A stretch of DNA of 64,000 nt from Pyrenopolyporus hunteri (lineage: Eukaryota > Ascomycota > Sordariomycetes > Xylariales > Hypoxylaceae), in NCBI GenBank assembly GCA_902806595.1, contig CADCXC010000038.1, positions 2,046,001-2,110,000 on the forward strand, given 5' to 3'. This document shows, piece by piece, positions 1-11,971 of the stretch. The first letter of the stretch is position 1, and each line of letters opens with the position of its first letter. A program made the position numbers and the translations under genes. Below the pieces are notes generated by a model. That model did not search any database, was not told the origin of the DNA, and was given only the letters and a program-made list of their open reading frames with translations.

Positions 1-2268
1 ACACAGACTTAAACAGGTAACTAATGCGGTCAATGCCTAACGCATTAGTTCCAGGTGGTATGCTTGGCTTGGCACCGGAGTAACGAACATCGACATTACG
101 ATCCACAATTATGCCTCACTTCGACTTACGTTAACACACTGAATACAATAATTAAGCGTTTAGGTTCTGAGGTCCTAAGATCCGAGATATTGAGGTCTAA
201 TGATATCTGGAATAATTATTCTAGTACTATGAAGTTAAGCCTGAGTTAGAAAACTTCAACCTAGGTAGTTGATTATGCGGATTCAGTTTACGGCCGGATT
301 TAAACATATAAATAGGCGTTACTTGTAGTCTTCTTACTATTCGTCCATAAATAGGTACGCATACCCCTATATAGAAGAGGCGAAAATGGTTGACCTTACC
401 CGAATATTGGGAAAGCTGTTCAGTACTTGGATAACATCAGTCCAACCTCGAGCAAACCCAGAGAAACCATGCTCTCTTGTTGCCAGTTCATGAAATACCT
501 AGGATAGGAAAGGTAAAATATGAATTTACGAGCTTACTTAGAGTAGAATTTATAGGTTACGTTCCTTAAAGTAGGTAGTATTTAGTAACGTTGATAAAAA
601 GGGGGCGGAAGAAAGGGGGATTGTCAATAAGAGCGCCCGAAGAATAGATTAATAAACTCATGGGCTACCCATACACATCTATTTGAGTGGTAAAAGCATG
701 GAAGATTCACCAGAGGCAACCTTACTTGGGTCTCAGAGCGAGTCCCTTACCCGTTACCAGCTCTGTCGATGTAAATCCAGGCTTAGGGGTCGCCTCCTTG
801 AAAGAGAGTATCCTCCTTCAGGCTCTTTACTCAGGTTGCCGAGAATCATAGTAGGTAGAAGTTAATGGAGATTAGTTGCTATGGGTTACCTAGGTGGTAG
901 GTGCCTCCTGTCGGCTACATAGGTACCTACCTGCGTAAATGTTTGCGGTTTGCAGACCTAGTCGTCGGTTGCCCGGGGCAGCACCCGTCACGTACAAAGA
1001 GACGTAGACGTGTTCCTTCCGCACTCCCACCGATTGTTGCCTTATAATTATAAAGAACAGCTCAATCAGCACCGAAGGCGTGGTTTAATTGAATGGCCCA
1101 GGACAGCCGCATACCAAGATGTCCTGGGAGAGGCCTCCCGTTCGATTCCCACTGAGGGGGACTTTTGGGTGGTTCCAAAGTCTCGTAACCAGCCCCAGAC
1201 ACGACTCGATCCCCTGCATCGCGGCGAAAGCACCTGAAATGGTGGCGAGGATCGGAACATAGTCGCAAAGAAATGCTCCCGATAATCGAAAGTACGGGGG
1301 GCGCAGTAGTCACACCCGGTGAAAGGTGTGAGCTGGGCCGGGAGGACGGAATTCGCTTCCTTTCTTTTTTTTTATCTTTCTTCATCCCTCTTTTTATTTT
1401 CTTACATGATCTTTCCTTCCCACCTCTTTTCATTCCCCCTTCGAAGAAATCATATTCCATGATCTATTTTATTCTTCATTTACCTTCCTTTCAGTTCATC
1501 TTAGCACAACCCCCCGTTCCGCAGGATTCTACAAATTACCTTACCCCCTTTCCTCACTCCCTGTACCTAGCCGTTACGTGTATTTCCGATAATTCGTGGT
1601 GTATATTGTTGGAAATCAAATCTTTTCAACGAAAAGCTAACCGAGAAGAATATAGTTCTAAACCGATCCACTGGGAAATAGGCCTTGTTTCTGGGCATTT
1701 TGATCGCCGCCTGTTAAACCCTATATGTCGTGATTGCAACTATGCCAATGTTCTCTGGGCTTTACGACATCATCTACAGCTAGACCCAGAGCACATCCAG
1801 AACTGAACCCGTCAGTCAACGAAACCGCTATAAACGTTCTTTCTGCGTCTATTTATTCTGAATGTAGGCTAGCTAATATGGCATAGCTAAAAGCTGGTTA
1901 AGATGTGGCTTCACATTGGAGGCAACTGGGTCGCTGGAAGATACGGTAAATGAGCAATAATTGCACATATGTTGACTTATGCACTACCTACTGGTTGAAC
2001 AGGACCGAAATATCGGTTATATGTATACTATTGCCGAGCCGCCATCCATTATGTCTTGAAGTAATTCCTGACTACTCAATTCGGCACTGGTTATAGGGGT
2101 AAGGCCTTCTTACACTCCACGATACCCACTGCAAGATGTATTAGTAGATACGTCCAAATGGGAGATTGACTGGGTGATGGCAAAGGGGCGCCCGCTACTT
2201 TTAGAATAATTATCATATAAAGGGGCCTTGGGCAATGCATTGAGGTTAGAAAGGAGAAGAATTTAATA
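1..2268. other. Gene-poor stretch, no supported gene
   Basis: No conserved protein is visible on either strand; the open frames here are short or low in complexity. A segment with Pol III-like A and B boxes at about 1060-1370 is listed separately. The rest is AT-leaning intergenic DNA downstream of the O-methyltransferase. Confidence 0.6.
1060..1372 (+). mobile_element. Possible tRNA-derived SINE-like element or tRNA relic
   Basis: An A-box-like TGGTTTAATTG lies at 1081-1091 and a B-box-like GTTCGATTCCC at 1140-1150, about 59 nt apart, with a 9-bp hairpin (CCCAGGACA/TGTCCTGGG) between them. A tract rich in T follows from about 1362. A complete cloverleaf cannot be drawn: the acceptor and T stems do not pair. 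A working tRNA is therefore unlikely, and a tRNA-derived SINE or a decayed tRNA is the better reading. Copy number in the genome would decide this. Confidence 0.25.
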
Positions 2269-3657
2269 TCACGTACTTGTTGCGCCCTCTGCCTTATGGA
2301 CTTTGACCACGACCAAGCCGGCTCGTTTAGCAAGTTCTGCGAATTGCTGCTCCGATCGCTCTAGTGATGCCCAAGTCAACATCGTGATATCCATGGCGGC
2401 AACCAGTCGATCAGGCGGGTCTGTCATGATCTGCTCGTTTATCAGGATTCTAGCTTGTGGTTCGTCTTCCGGAAGCGAGCTAGCTAGTATCTTGAGTATA
2501 TTAACGCAATCATCGTCGTCGTAGTCATGGAGGCAACGCCTGATGAAGTAGATAAGAGCACCTGTATAGGCCTACGGTCAGTATGCTGGTTTCCAGAATA
2601 TACTCATTAACGTGAGTCTTTATACGTGCCCTTAATCGGTTGGTCCTTGTGGAAGTCTGCTGCGACCTTCTGAACATCCTTCATTACAGTATCGCTCGCG
2701 TGCTTCTTTTGGATACTCGGGATCATCTCTGGACGGTCTTCAACCGCACATCGACTGGGCGGAATACGGGAATACTTCACCAAGTTCGCCCGCAATGCAT
2801 GCCCATAACTACCGCCGACATCGACGATCAGCGTCCTTTCTGAATTCGTAGTTGCATAATCAGCAACCCATCCGAAATCATATGCGCCGGTATATGGCCA
2901 ACTGTAGTTGGTCATTGCTTGCATGGCACGACCGAACTGTTCGATATGTTCCGTGCCCTTCTGTGCGAGCACCTCCCAAATGGTTAATCGGCCGTCGGCA
3001 CCGAAAGCAAACGTCGCTGGTATATTGGTCTTGCCTACAGGTTGGCGAAGGCCGTATTTCTCGAAGAAGCCGGGCAGACTCGAACAGACGGGCTGGAAAT
3101 CATCGAAATACATTGCGAATGAAGAGCCGTGAATATCGCCGCTCCTGTATGTAGGAGATAGGCGTGAGTGACTGACGCGGCCAGGTGCAGGCGACACGAG
3201 CTTTCCAGTTGATACAAGCATTTGGCCAATTCGAGCTGCAAAGTCAATAAATGGTGGATAGGAGGGTTTAGTTACGGGTCGACATACAGACAAGAGCTTC
3301 TTCCGCTCCAATCGAAGCCGCCAGCTCTTGGTACGACGCGCTACCCTCTAATGGGATCTTATCGAATAACCCCCATTTCATGAACAGGCGGATAGAAGCC
3401 CATTCACTTAGCTATTAAGATTATCGGTAAGCCTCTGTGATAGGAAAATATTCTAGCCGTATACATACAGTAACGGCCTGTTCGACAGCTTGGTCTTCCG
3501 GGTCCGTCAGCTCATCCGCTAGTTGTCTTACGATTTTTCTCGCCTTTCTGGTAATGGACGGGTCTTCGTCATTATTAGCACTATCACGTAGCGCTCTGAT
3601 GTGAGAAGAGAGCTCATCGCATAGAGACTCTAGTTTATCCAGTTGTAGGGTCGTCAT
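2269..3657 (-). CDS. SAM-dependent O-methyltransferase (plant/fungal COMT-like)
   Basis: Four exons on the minus strand: 3469-3657, 3288-3411, 2612-3235 and 2269-2561, giving 1230 nt and 409 residues. Introns are 57, 52 and 50 nt; the last uses a GTTAAT donor. The N-terminal part is the winged-helix dimerisation domain (EWASIRLFMKWGLFD, then EALVSRIGQML). The SAM-binding motif I, VDVGGSYGH, lies near residues 242-250, and the catalytic-base region RRCLHDYDDDD puts the expected histidine near residue 324. The length is normal for the family. It should transfer a methyl group to a hydroxyl of a small aromatic or polyketide-like metabolite; the substrate cannot be read from the sequence. No PKS, NRPS or terpene synthase lies nearby, so membership of a metabolite cluster is not supported inside the window. 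Confidence 0.9.
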
Positions 3658-5461
3658 TGTTTGGTACTTAGTCCGAGAATATTGGATAGTGTAGAGGAGG
3701 GTATGAGCCAGGAAGCTGACGAGGAATACTCTTCAAAACCCAGAAGAGGGGGCCTTTTATACTGTCATTGAGCACCCTGTAAACATATAGGTACCTAGAC
3801 GTATGCCTTGCATTAGATTCCGGCCATACATTAGAGCTTAAATTAACTACCTACATACTCATATGTTGGTCCGGAGTCGAAATAGCTCATACTGTTGCAG
3901 AGCTTTACCCCTTTTTGGCACTCATTCTCATTGATCCGCCTTATCTTAACGAATTATCATGAAGGACAGTCTACGCAAATATGTAATCCATGTGAGTTGG
4001 GCTCTATGTAACTCTCCAATATCACCCAGTTGTATCTAATAGAGAGGCTAACCAGATCGGTATGAAAACAACCACACGCATTTTTTCTGTATGAGTTCGA
4101 TGACGGAAGGGCATGAAAATAAGTGGCGCATCACCTGTTCTTGACACTTAATTTTCAAAGTTCTATAATATCGAATACCTCAACAATTTCTATCTTGTAT
4201 GAGATAACTTAACCATTATTTCGTGTTAGCTTGTTTTAATTTTGACTAAAATGAAATTTCGACTTATAGTTATCCCGCAATATATATCTTGAATACTTCA
4301 GTTACTGTTAGGAATTTATATTTACTTCAGTAACTCGAATCTCTTGGTACCTATTGTTATGAATAGCGCCGTTGATTTTGACGCATTTCATGGGTGACGA
4401 TTAGGCAACAATCTGCGAGCGTCATAATACTTTTAGGCCGACGGACGGTCCAATGTTGTAATCGGCTTGTCTTCCGCACCTATTAGCCGAAAACCGTAAG
4501 CTTCCGGTACCCAACGTGCATAGGGCCGCTTATACCGTAGCGTGAGATATGCGTTGTTAAGTAACTTACAGTGTGAAGGATAGAAATTCTCGAAAAAAAA
4601 AAAAGAGTGCATATAATCTGTCGACGGAAGTTAATGTGATAGGTCCGCCTCGATGACAGATTCCTACGAGATTTCCCCTCTCTTAACCCTATGGATGGGT
4701 ATAATCAGGTACCTAAAGCTGATTATGACCTATCAGTTGCGGACTTGCCTAGTTAATCGATGCCTAGAAGTGCAGAGTAAGGTTCATTGGTATTTGCCAA
4801 CTTGATATGACGATGGAAACATCCCGCGTCGTTGTCGACACAAATAGGAAAACGATCTTTCGAACTTCTCTAATGATTGGAAAAGGGGTAACCCAAAACT
4901 ACAAGGCTTTTGCTTGAGTGTACTCACGGTTATACCTAGGAAACCAACCAACATATTTCTTAAACTTAACTAGGTACATTCATAATTGCTTATTAAAGCC
5001 TGCGCATAGAAAGGCGTCGTGGATGCGTGGGTGGAACGACCACCGAATCCTAAGTACTGGATAAGCCCCGAGCTTGGAATTTGACGCCGCCGTACCCATA
5101 CATTCTAGCCACCTATTGAGGGAGGTGCTTACGAGGAAGCTTAAGACTCGGGCCCCGTGCTATTTCCAAGATGCCTCATAAATTACGTACTTCATATCTC
5201 ACCTCTTGAACATTGATCTACCCGTAAATTCGGAGCAATCAATGAAGTCTAAAGATTAGATGATATAGGTCACTCATGCTAGAAATCTCCTTCAAAGTCC
5301 CTTTTCACTTTTCTTCTTATCGATGATATTTGGCCAATTCCGGTTAAGAAGAATTTAGAGCGATTAAAGCTGACTTTCAATATCGTATAATTAAAATAGT
5401 CAAGTGATAGTCACCACCAAAGAGAATAATCCCCAATATACGTGCTATATCCATATTTTGC
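3658..5461. other. Intergenic, AT-leaning, no gene seen
   Basis: About 1.8 kb with no open frame of note on either strand and no recognisable RNA gene. Base composition is AT-leaning but without the extreme bias of the block at 34-42 kb. Confidence 0.6.
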
Positions 5462-6902
5462 CTACACATCCCGCATCAACTTCCAATCTCTCATTGGATA
5501 TGCTGTAGCTCTAGCTATTGGGATAGGGACGTCTTGCGAAGCAACTCGTGTTCGGATAGGCACAGTTGAATGGGTTGAAGTACTGTGCCTCTTAGAATTA
5601 GCATTATCAAACGTATGGCCCATGTGAATCGATTGGTCGCTCGTATTCGTATATTGCGTCCTTGATAGCCTTGAACCAATCAGGCTTCTAGCGCTGTCCA
5701 TGATAGACTTCAGGGTCCATCCGTGGACAAGAAGCCGCAGAGTTGGTAGGCACGAGGCGAGCACGCCGATTCCACACTCGATAACCCCCCAATATAGATA
5801 CTCCGTTATCACAACTGTATTCAACATAAATATGTAGTTAATATGCGATTTAGACTTCTTAGGAGAGGTATATCAATCATTGATTATATTCAATGAAGAC
5901 TTACGTATCTCATCTTCATAAGGGTTGAAGACAACGGCCACATGCACATCTCTCGTTATTACGAGGAGTCGTGTTAATGAGGCACCGGTCGTCCTACCAA
6001 GTTAGCGACTAGCTAGTACCCTTTGGCAAGTATTTACTTACACTGCTCCTAGGAGGAAGACTGCGCTGGCTGCTATCTTCTTCCCCGTTGACAAGTTTAA
6101 GCGCCAGATCTACTATTATTAGTGTACTTATTAGTAATTGTTGAGGATAATTAGGTAACTTACAAGGGGTACGGGGATAGAGATAATGATAACATCGGTG
6201 ACAAAGTCTGAGATGCCGAAAGCCAGAGCTAAGTGCAGCGTTTTGACGCAATGTGTCGTCAAATTCTTGACGTTCGAACTGGAACCCCAAATTGCCCAGA
6301 AATCTAATCGACATTCGAATACTATTGTGAAGAAAAAGCCTAGTGTCCAGAGGGCTATGAGCACTATCATTGAAACGAGGAATATATCTGTTGTCCTGTT
6401 GATCGAGAAGATTCGCCTGTAAAAGAAGAGGAAGCCAGCTTTGATGCAACCCAGGGCTAGTGGTAACATTGAGATGACGGAGAATTCAATCTGTAATAAC
6501 ATCATAATGTTACCTAACACTATAAAGGCCCGTATTGTAGGTGAGCCCGTACCTTAAACGCGGTTGAAAGCTGGTCATATGTAATATCAAGAGAGCCTTC
6601 GAGTAGATCAGGGGAAATCTTGGCATGATGTCCGATTGCCTCTTTGGACACACCGTAAATGAGGCACACAGCAATACCAATTGTGATGAGCTGGGTATAA
6701 GTCAACACAAGTTCGTTATAAGTATGCTCAGTGCGAATACCACAGCTGGTACCATAAGCCAGTCATCCGCCTTTAAAGCCTGTTGGTGTCTCCTTCGCGT
6801 ATAAAATCTTAGCACAACGGACGCAATATCCACAATAGACAAAACGACTCCGGCGGCAACGACATGACCGGGTTCATGATAATATCTTAATCTGGTCGAC
6901 AT
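5462..6902 (-). CDS. Rhodopsin-domain integral membrane protein (SAT4/PTH11-like family)
   Basis: Six exons on the minus strand: 6741-6902, 6553-6690, 6164-6490, 6042-6109, 5905-5993 and 5462-5814, giving 1137 nt and 378 residues. Introns are 50, 62, 54, 48 and 90 nt and all phases agree. The product has about seven hydrophobic segments and the family's hallmarks: DDWLMVPA after helix 2, CLIYGVSKEAIGHH, IKAGFLFFYRRIF, SDFVTDVIIISIPVPLIWRL, LSTGKKIAASAVFLLGAV, and a CGIGVLASCLPTLRLL helix near the end. A Ser/Thr-rich cytoplasmic tail of about 90 residues follows. No N-terminal CFEM domain is present, so it is not a classical Pth11. Proteins of this family sit in the plasma membrane and are thought to act as receptors; ligand and pathway are unknown. 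Confidence 0.88.
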
Positions 6903-7974
6903 AGTCAGACTACGCTTCGGTTATCGAGACAACGGCTACTGTAGGTAGGAAACAAGCCTAAACTCGCGGGTCCTTGAGAGCGTTGTATCGTTATGATATA
7001 TACCTGGGGCCAGCCCATAGGTATGCAGAGGCGTATTTTTCAAGCCGTCGACACGGCGATAGTTCAGTTTGCTCTATATTCTGTATAATATGCGTCGACG
7101 TCCCCTGCCGTCTTACATAGCGTCATCCACCGAGTACCGTTAACATCTCGGTGGAAATGTTTGTGGGGTATTTATACGCGAGGGTGGTCTTGTCTTACCA
7201 TGGGGACTGCTGCGAAAGGCACCTATAGACTCGTGCTTCAGAAAGCCACATTGTGAAGTATCACCCGATTACCAATTACGTTTTGAATACCCGGATAGTC
7301 GTTATCATCGTTGACAAGGAGGCATACGCACGTATGAAATAGTCGCAAGGCTTTCCAATAAGCCTCTATTATGAGCGATTACCTAGTTGGATCCGATCGG
7401 TTTGGTAGCTCTATCAACCCATGCGTCGCTGTTAGGTATTTGGGTGGGTGTCACGGCAGGCTGCCCCCTCCACCGCCATACGCAGCTCTAGGACATATCG
7501 AGACAAATACCTTAAGTACCAAATTCATACGATTAGCGAAATGGAAAACAGCTTGCTCGGCTGCCAGAGTCAAATATGAATTATCACGATATTGCCCTCA
7601 TACGTAGATAGCCTCAAGGACGACCAACGGCCGACGAACTCTCGCTTTGACAATACCCCGCGTGTTTAGGGGCCGAGGCTGTTGGCGGGGGCTGCTAATA
7701 AGTCGCAAATCTATGCTCTGTTGGGCCCCCATGTCTCTCACCGACTCCCCTGCCAACTCGTTTTCTCGCCTGAGAAGAGTAAGCGGATATACAAGTTTTC
7801 AGCTTACCTGGGTATTTATCAAATGCATTTGAAATTGCGATTATAATAAACGAGAACTCTCTACGTGATTGCGCAGTACGAACATCCGTTCCTGAGACTA
7901 GGGAGACATCACCGACACTGGACTAAGATCACTACGTACGTATATCGCGACGGGGAGGCCTCTGCTTGCGGAGA
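6903..7974. other. Intergenic, no supported gene
   Basis: Divergent promoter space between the rhodopsin-domain gene (minus strand) and the F-box gene (plus strand). Two short open frames (about 7371-7607 and 7647-7832, plus strand) have no recognisable domain or start context and are not called. Confidence 0.55.
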
Positions 7975-9563
7975 ATGGCACCAGGAGGGTCGTGGGGGTC
8001 GCTTCCAGCCGAATTGCGATTAGCCATCCTTAGTTTCCTCCCTCCAAACGGTCAGGCTTCCTATGCTTCTGTCTGCTGGGAGTGGAGGCTGGCCATTGAG
8101 AAGGTTAATTTCCGTAGTTTGACGTTGACGCAGTCCTGTTTGGACGAATTTGCCGAATTATGCCGACCGCGATTGAGAAGGGCGATCAAGCACATATGCC
8201 TCCGTATTCAACTTCCGGCGTATGGATGCCGGGAATGTTACATGGGCGAGGACCAGCGGCAGCATTTGCGCAATAATACAGTTATCACCACTGCAATCTG
8301 GAATCTCTTTTACATTCTCGGAACTTGGGAGCGGACAGACGCAGATGGCCTGACACTTGAGATTGACGTTTTTTCTCCTAGCGACAATAAACATTGGCAC
8401 AGGAACCTGATATTTAGTGACCGCGAGAACCCGAATCTAACTCGAACTTCTCGGAGTCATAGATGGTATCGTGGGGCTTCGATCAGATCCCCGCATCCAA
8501 ATTCCATCCCTAGATTATTCGAATATATTGAGTTGGACCACCAAGAAGGAGGGAAGGGAGTCGAACTCGCATCAAATGAGGTCGTTACCCGATTCCTCAT
8601 ACGACGACAGACACGTCGACGGTTTACTCCTAGATCTCTCGCCAAGCTTGTTGGTAAATGTACCAAGCTCGAGAAGATCCATTATGAATATTGGAGAGGG
8701 TTGAGACGGCCGGAGCAGGAAAAACTCGACCAAGGTAAGCGCTCTTCGTGATGCGTGTGCTTCGGGGCGGAGGAAAACCCTCAGTACGTCTCCTAACTTA
8801 TCATATAGAATTAGAGGAGATGATCCTGTCACCGTTACCATGTGGAATCCGAGATATAGCGTTATTCGAAGATTTCAACGACGTGTATGCATTGAGTATT
8901 CACCGCTTCATACTGGGGGCGTCTGATCCCGATTTCAAGCGGGCAACGGCAGGGCGTAAAGTCGCTGCAGCCTTCGCGCAAGCTGCCACCAAACTCGAAA
9001 CCCTTTCCGTCTCGTTCAACATCGATGCTGAATTATTCTTCCAAGAAGCTGTGGCGCACGAGTCATGGTCCTGGGATCGCCTAGAAACTTTAGTCCTAAC
9101 ATCACCGTTGCTGGACCTACGCGAACGCAGGGAACCGCAAGACACTAGCGCTCTAACGGAGATGCTCTGCAACGCTTCGGCGGCCTGTTTAAGAATGCCA
9201 AACCTCAAGCTTTTGGAGATATGGCATGGTTCTCGAGTAGATGCATGTCTTTTCCGGTACCAGAAAGGACCTTCTTCCTGCTCGATTGCTGTAAAAGGCA
9301 CGTGGCTACCAGAAATAGAGGGCACTGCATTACAAGCATGGCAAAATGTTGCGCTCGCACAGACCGATAAAGAACTTGAGTTCTGTCGTGAAAGCCTACT
9401 GCCCGGCAACCTTATTAACTCGCATGGCGCTGCGGCTGATCAACTTGGACTATCTGCATTAGTCGCGCATCAAACATCCATGCGGCAGATCAAAAGGGAG
9501 CATGAGACAGTGGTAGCCCCCTGGTGGAATTCCCGGGGCGGATATCCATTGACGAATACCTGA
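7975..9563 (+). CDS. F-box domain protein
   Basis: Two exons, 7975-8734 and 8809-9563, with a 74-nt intron (GTAAGC donor, CTAAC branch, ATAG acceptor), give 1515 nt and 504 residues. The ATG at 7975 is the first in-frame ATG; codons upstream lack one. The F-box lies at about residues 5-45 (GSLPAELRLAILSFLPPN then VCWEWRLAIE). The remainder is the large C-terminal region common in fungal-specific F-box proteins, rejoined across the intron as EKLDQ-ELEEMI. F-box proteins are substrate adaptors of SCF ubiquitin ligases through Skp1. Filamentous fungi carry many members of unknown target, and this looks like one of those. It does not look broken. Confidence 0.85.
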
Positions 9564-9953
9564 TATTCCTGATGCGACACTTTACCTGACAAGTCTTCCG
9601 TACGAGAGATTCGGCGCCTTATACTACATACAAGAGATCAAGTTGGATACAACAGCCTTGGTTTGGCGTATGCTTATTGTGGTGTCGAACACTGGAACCT
9701 AACCCGCCGGATCTGTCGGCGCGGAGCTGATTGTGGCGCGAGGAGAAAAGACAAAAATAAAAGAAAAAGAAGTTTTGTCCAGCCTACGATCCTACGACGG
9801 CGGGTCGTTGGAGGTGGCTCATTACATGCATGTCTCAAACAGGGCACTTCTTAACCTTAGGTACCTCAGATAGCTGATAAATGTGGTCTGGCGCGTAGTA
9901 AAAGGGGTAGGACGGTTCTAATTCATAGAAGGGTCGTGGCGGCGACTTATCAT
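9564..9953. other. Short convergent intergenic region
   Basis: About 390 nt between the 3' ends of the F-box gene and the galactonate dehydratase gene. It probably holds both 3' UTRs. No other signal was seen. Confidence 0.55.
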
Positions 9954-11284
9954 CTACCATTCCCTCAATTCGTTTCCCGGCCCGATGAATACTGGGCTCA
10001 CCCAAGCTTTCGAGTCCCTCGAAAGAGCCCGTACTTGTGCCTCGTCAATATCGATCCCAAGACCGGGCCCGCTCATAAGATCAATATACCCATCCGTTAC
10101 TCCCCAGACTTCCGGGTTTAACGTGTAACTTGTTAAATCTTGCCCGCCGACATTGTAATGTATTCCTAAGCTCATCTCCTGAATCACGAAGTTGGAGCTC
10201 ACAGCATCAACCTGGACGTTTGCGGCCAATGCGATAGGGCCCAGAGGACAATGTGGCGCTAGTGCAACATCATAAGTCTCGCAAGCGGATGCGATTCTAC
10301 GCATTTCGGATATTCCGCCAACATGGCAGATATCCGGCTGCAGGATATCAACACATCCGGTCTCGAGAAATGGCCGCACGTCCCATCTACTATGGAGACG
10401 TTCACCGAGAGCGATCGGGCAGCGGGTATGGGCAGCGATGTCCCTGATGCCACCGATGTTCTCGCTCAACAGGGGCTCTTCGACGAAGAGGGGGTCGTGG
10501 GCTTCCAGTTTAGCGACCAATTGTTTCGCCATTGGCTTGTGTACTCGCCCGTGGAAGTCTACTCCGACGTCAAGGCCCAGAGCCTTCACTACCTTCACGC
10601 GTTCCACACACTCGTCCAGCTTTCGAGGGGAGTCGAGCCATCCGAGGTCTTCGGTGGCATTCATCTTAACCGCATTAAATCCTTGAGCTATACGGACATT
10701 CCTATTTGAGAATTAGACGCGTAAGTCCCTAGGTCTTAGGTACGTTCGTAGAGGATGCACTTACGCCTGTGTTTCCACATCGCTGGGGCGATCACCTCCG
10801 ATCCATGCGTACACACGCAATTTGTCTCGGACTTTCCCGCCCAATAGTTGATAGATTGGCACATTCAGTTTTCTAGCTAGATTCTCTTTTAGTATGCCTA
10901 ATACTCGGAATAGTCTCGAGAGGGCTTTTTTACCCTTTAAATCCCACAACGCGATGTCAATCCCGCTCAGGGCACTCATGAGAACCGGCCCTCCTCGGTA
11001 AAAGCCACCCCGATATGATAGTTGCCATATACGCTCAATATCACTTTTGTCCAGTTAGTAAACCATCACTGCATGTGCAGAACTCGATAAACGGCAATAG
11101 TGACTCACTCCGCTTCAAGCCCCAGGTATCGCTCAGCCCAAGCATCAAGGCATCCTTCTACAGCTTGCGTATGGCCTTCCAAGGACGCCTCTCCCCACCC
11201 GCAGGAGCCATCATCGTCTGTGATTTTGACGAATAGCCATCGTGGCGGGACACGGAAGTATTCTATCTTTCGTATCTTACCCAT
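9954..11284 (-). CDS. D-galactonate dehydratase-like enzyme (enolase superfamily)
   Basis: Four exons on the minus strand: 11109-11284, 10934-11043, 10765-10876 and 9954-10701, giving 1146 nt and 381 residues. Introns are 65, 57 and 63 nt. It starts [16 protein letters not shown] and carries the family stretch [18 protein letters not shown]. Active-site residues of the mandelate racemase/DgoD group are present: D181 and H183 in VDFHGR, E207/E208 in VEEPL, E233 in GERL, H283 in APHCPLGP and E308 in IQEM. These sit two residues before the bacterial DgoD positions. The expected reaction is dehydration of D-galactonate to 2-keto-3-deoxy-D-galactonate with Mg2+. A related sugar acid as substrate is possible. 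The neighbouring MFS transporter, on the same strand upstream, fits sugar-acid uptake. Confidence 0.9.
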
Positions 11285-11971
11285 GATACCTTTAAGAAAT
11301 TTAGAGAGGGACGGATAACGCTAACAAGTATAACCCAAAGATAAAAGTTGAAGACAGGTCTTAAACGATCTTTGAACGACCTTAATATGAGGTAGGTAAG
11401 GTACCAAATATACAAGATGAGGGGTAAAGTACACGCAGAGGCAGAATTTACTATGTGTGGGAGAGCCGTGGTACGTGGGGTAACGGAGTGAGTAGTAGCC
11501 AATGATATGTCTGCCCACAGTGGGGGGATTTCCTAATACGTCGAAACATGATCTGAGTGGGTCTGCTAGCCGGGGCAATGATACCACGGGCTTGAGAAAA
11601 TCTCGTTATTTGTGCTCTTTGGGGGTTTATAAGACAAGACAACTTACACCGAAGGAAAGATAGAATCGACGCGTCACTATAGCTCGGTAATCCCACATCA
11701 AACCATATGGAATGGTATGTTACCCAGATCAAATAGTCTTAAAATAACCGCGGTTTACATTAAGTGAAGGGCTCTTTGTTACAAAATCGACTTGCACACA
11801 CACACCATTAGACCTTGAATAGCTCACTATTCAAGATAGTAGGCTAGGTTAAGACGAACCGATTACGCGTTATTAAAGGAATAATGTAGACGATTTAAGC
11901 TATTTACAAGAAATCCTATCAAGTGATTCCCTTAAGCCGTCAAATTAAATCAGATTCGGCATCCATCCCGC
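11285..11971. other. Intergenic between tandem minus-strand genes
   Basis: About 690 nt between the MFS gene's 3' end and the dehydratase start, so it should contain the dehydratase promoter. Short open frames on the minus strand at 11263-11732 overlap the dehydratase start and have no family resemblance. No defined regulatory motif is claimed. Confidence 0.5.

Noticed and set aside
1081..1165. Functional tRNA gene
   Set aside because: A and B boxes are present, but the acceptor and T stems do not pair and no standard anticodon arm forms.
1273..1806. 177-codon open frame on the plus strand
   Set aside because: Composition follows a T/C-rich low-complexity tract, there is no domain, and similar frames exist antisense. 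It is most likely a chance opening.
7371..7832. Two short plus-strand open frames between the rhodopsin-domain and F-box genes
   Set aside because: No start context, no domain, and no splice pattern that joins them into a sensible protein.
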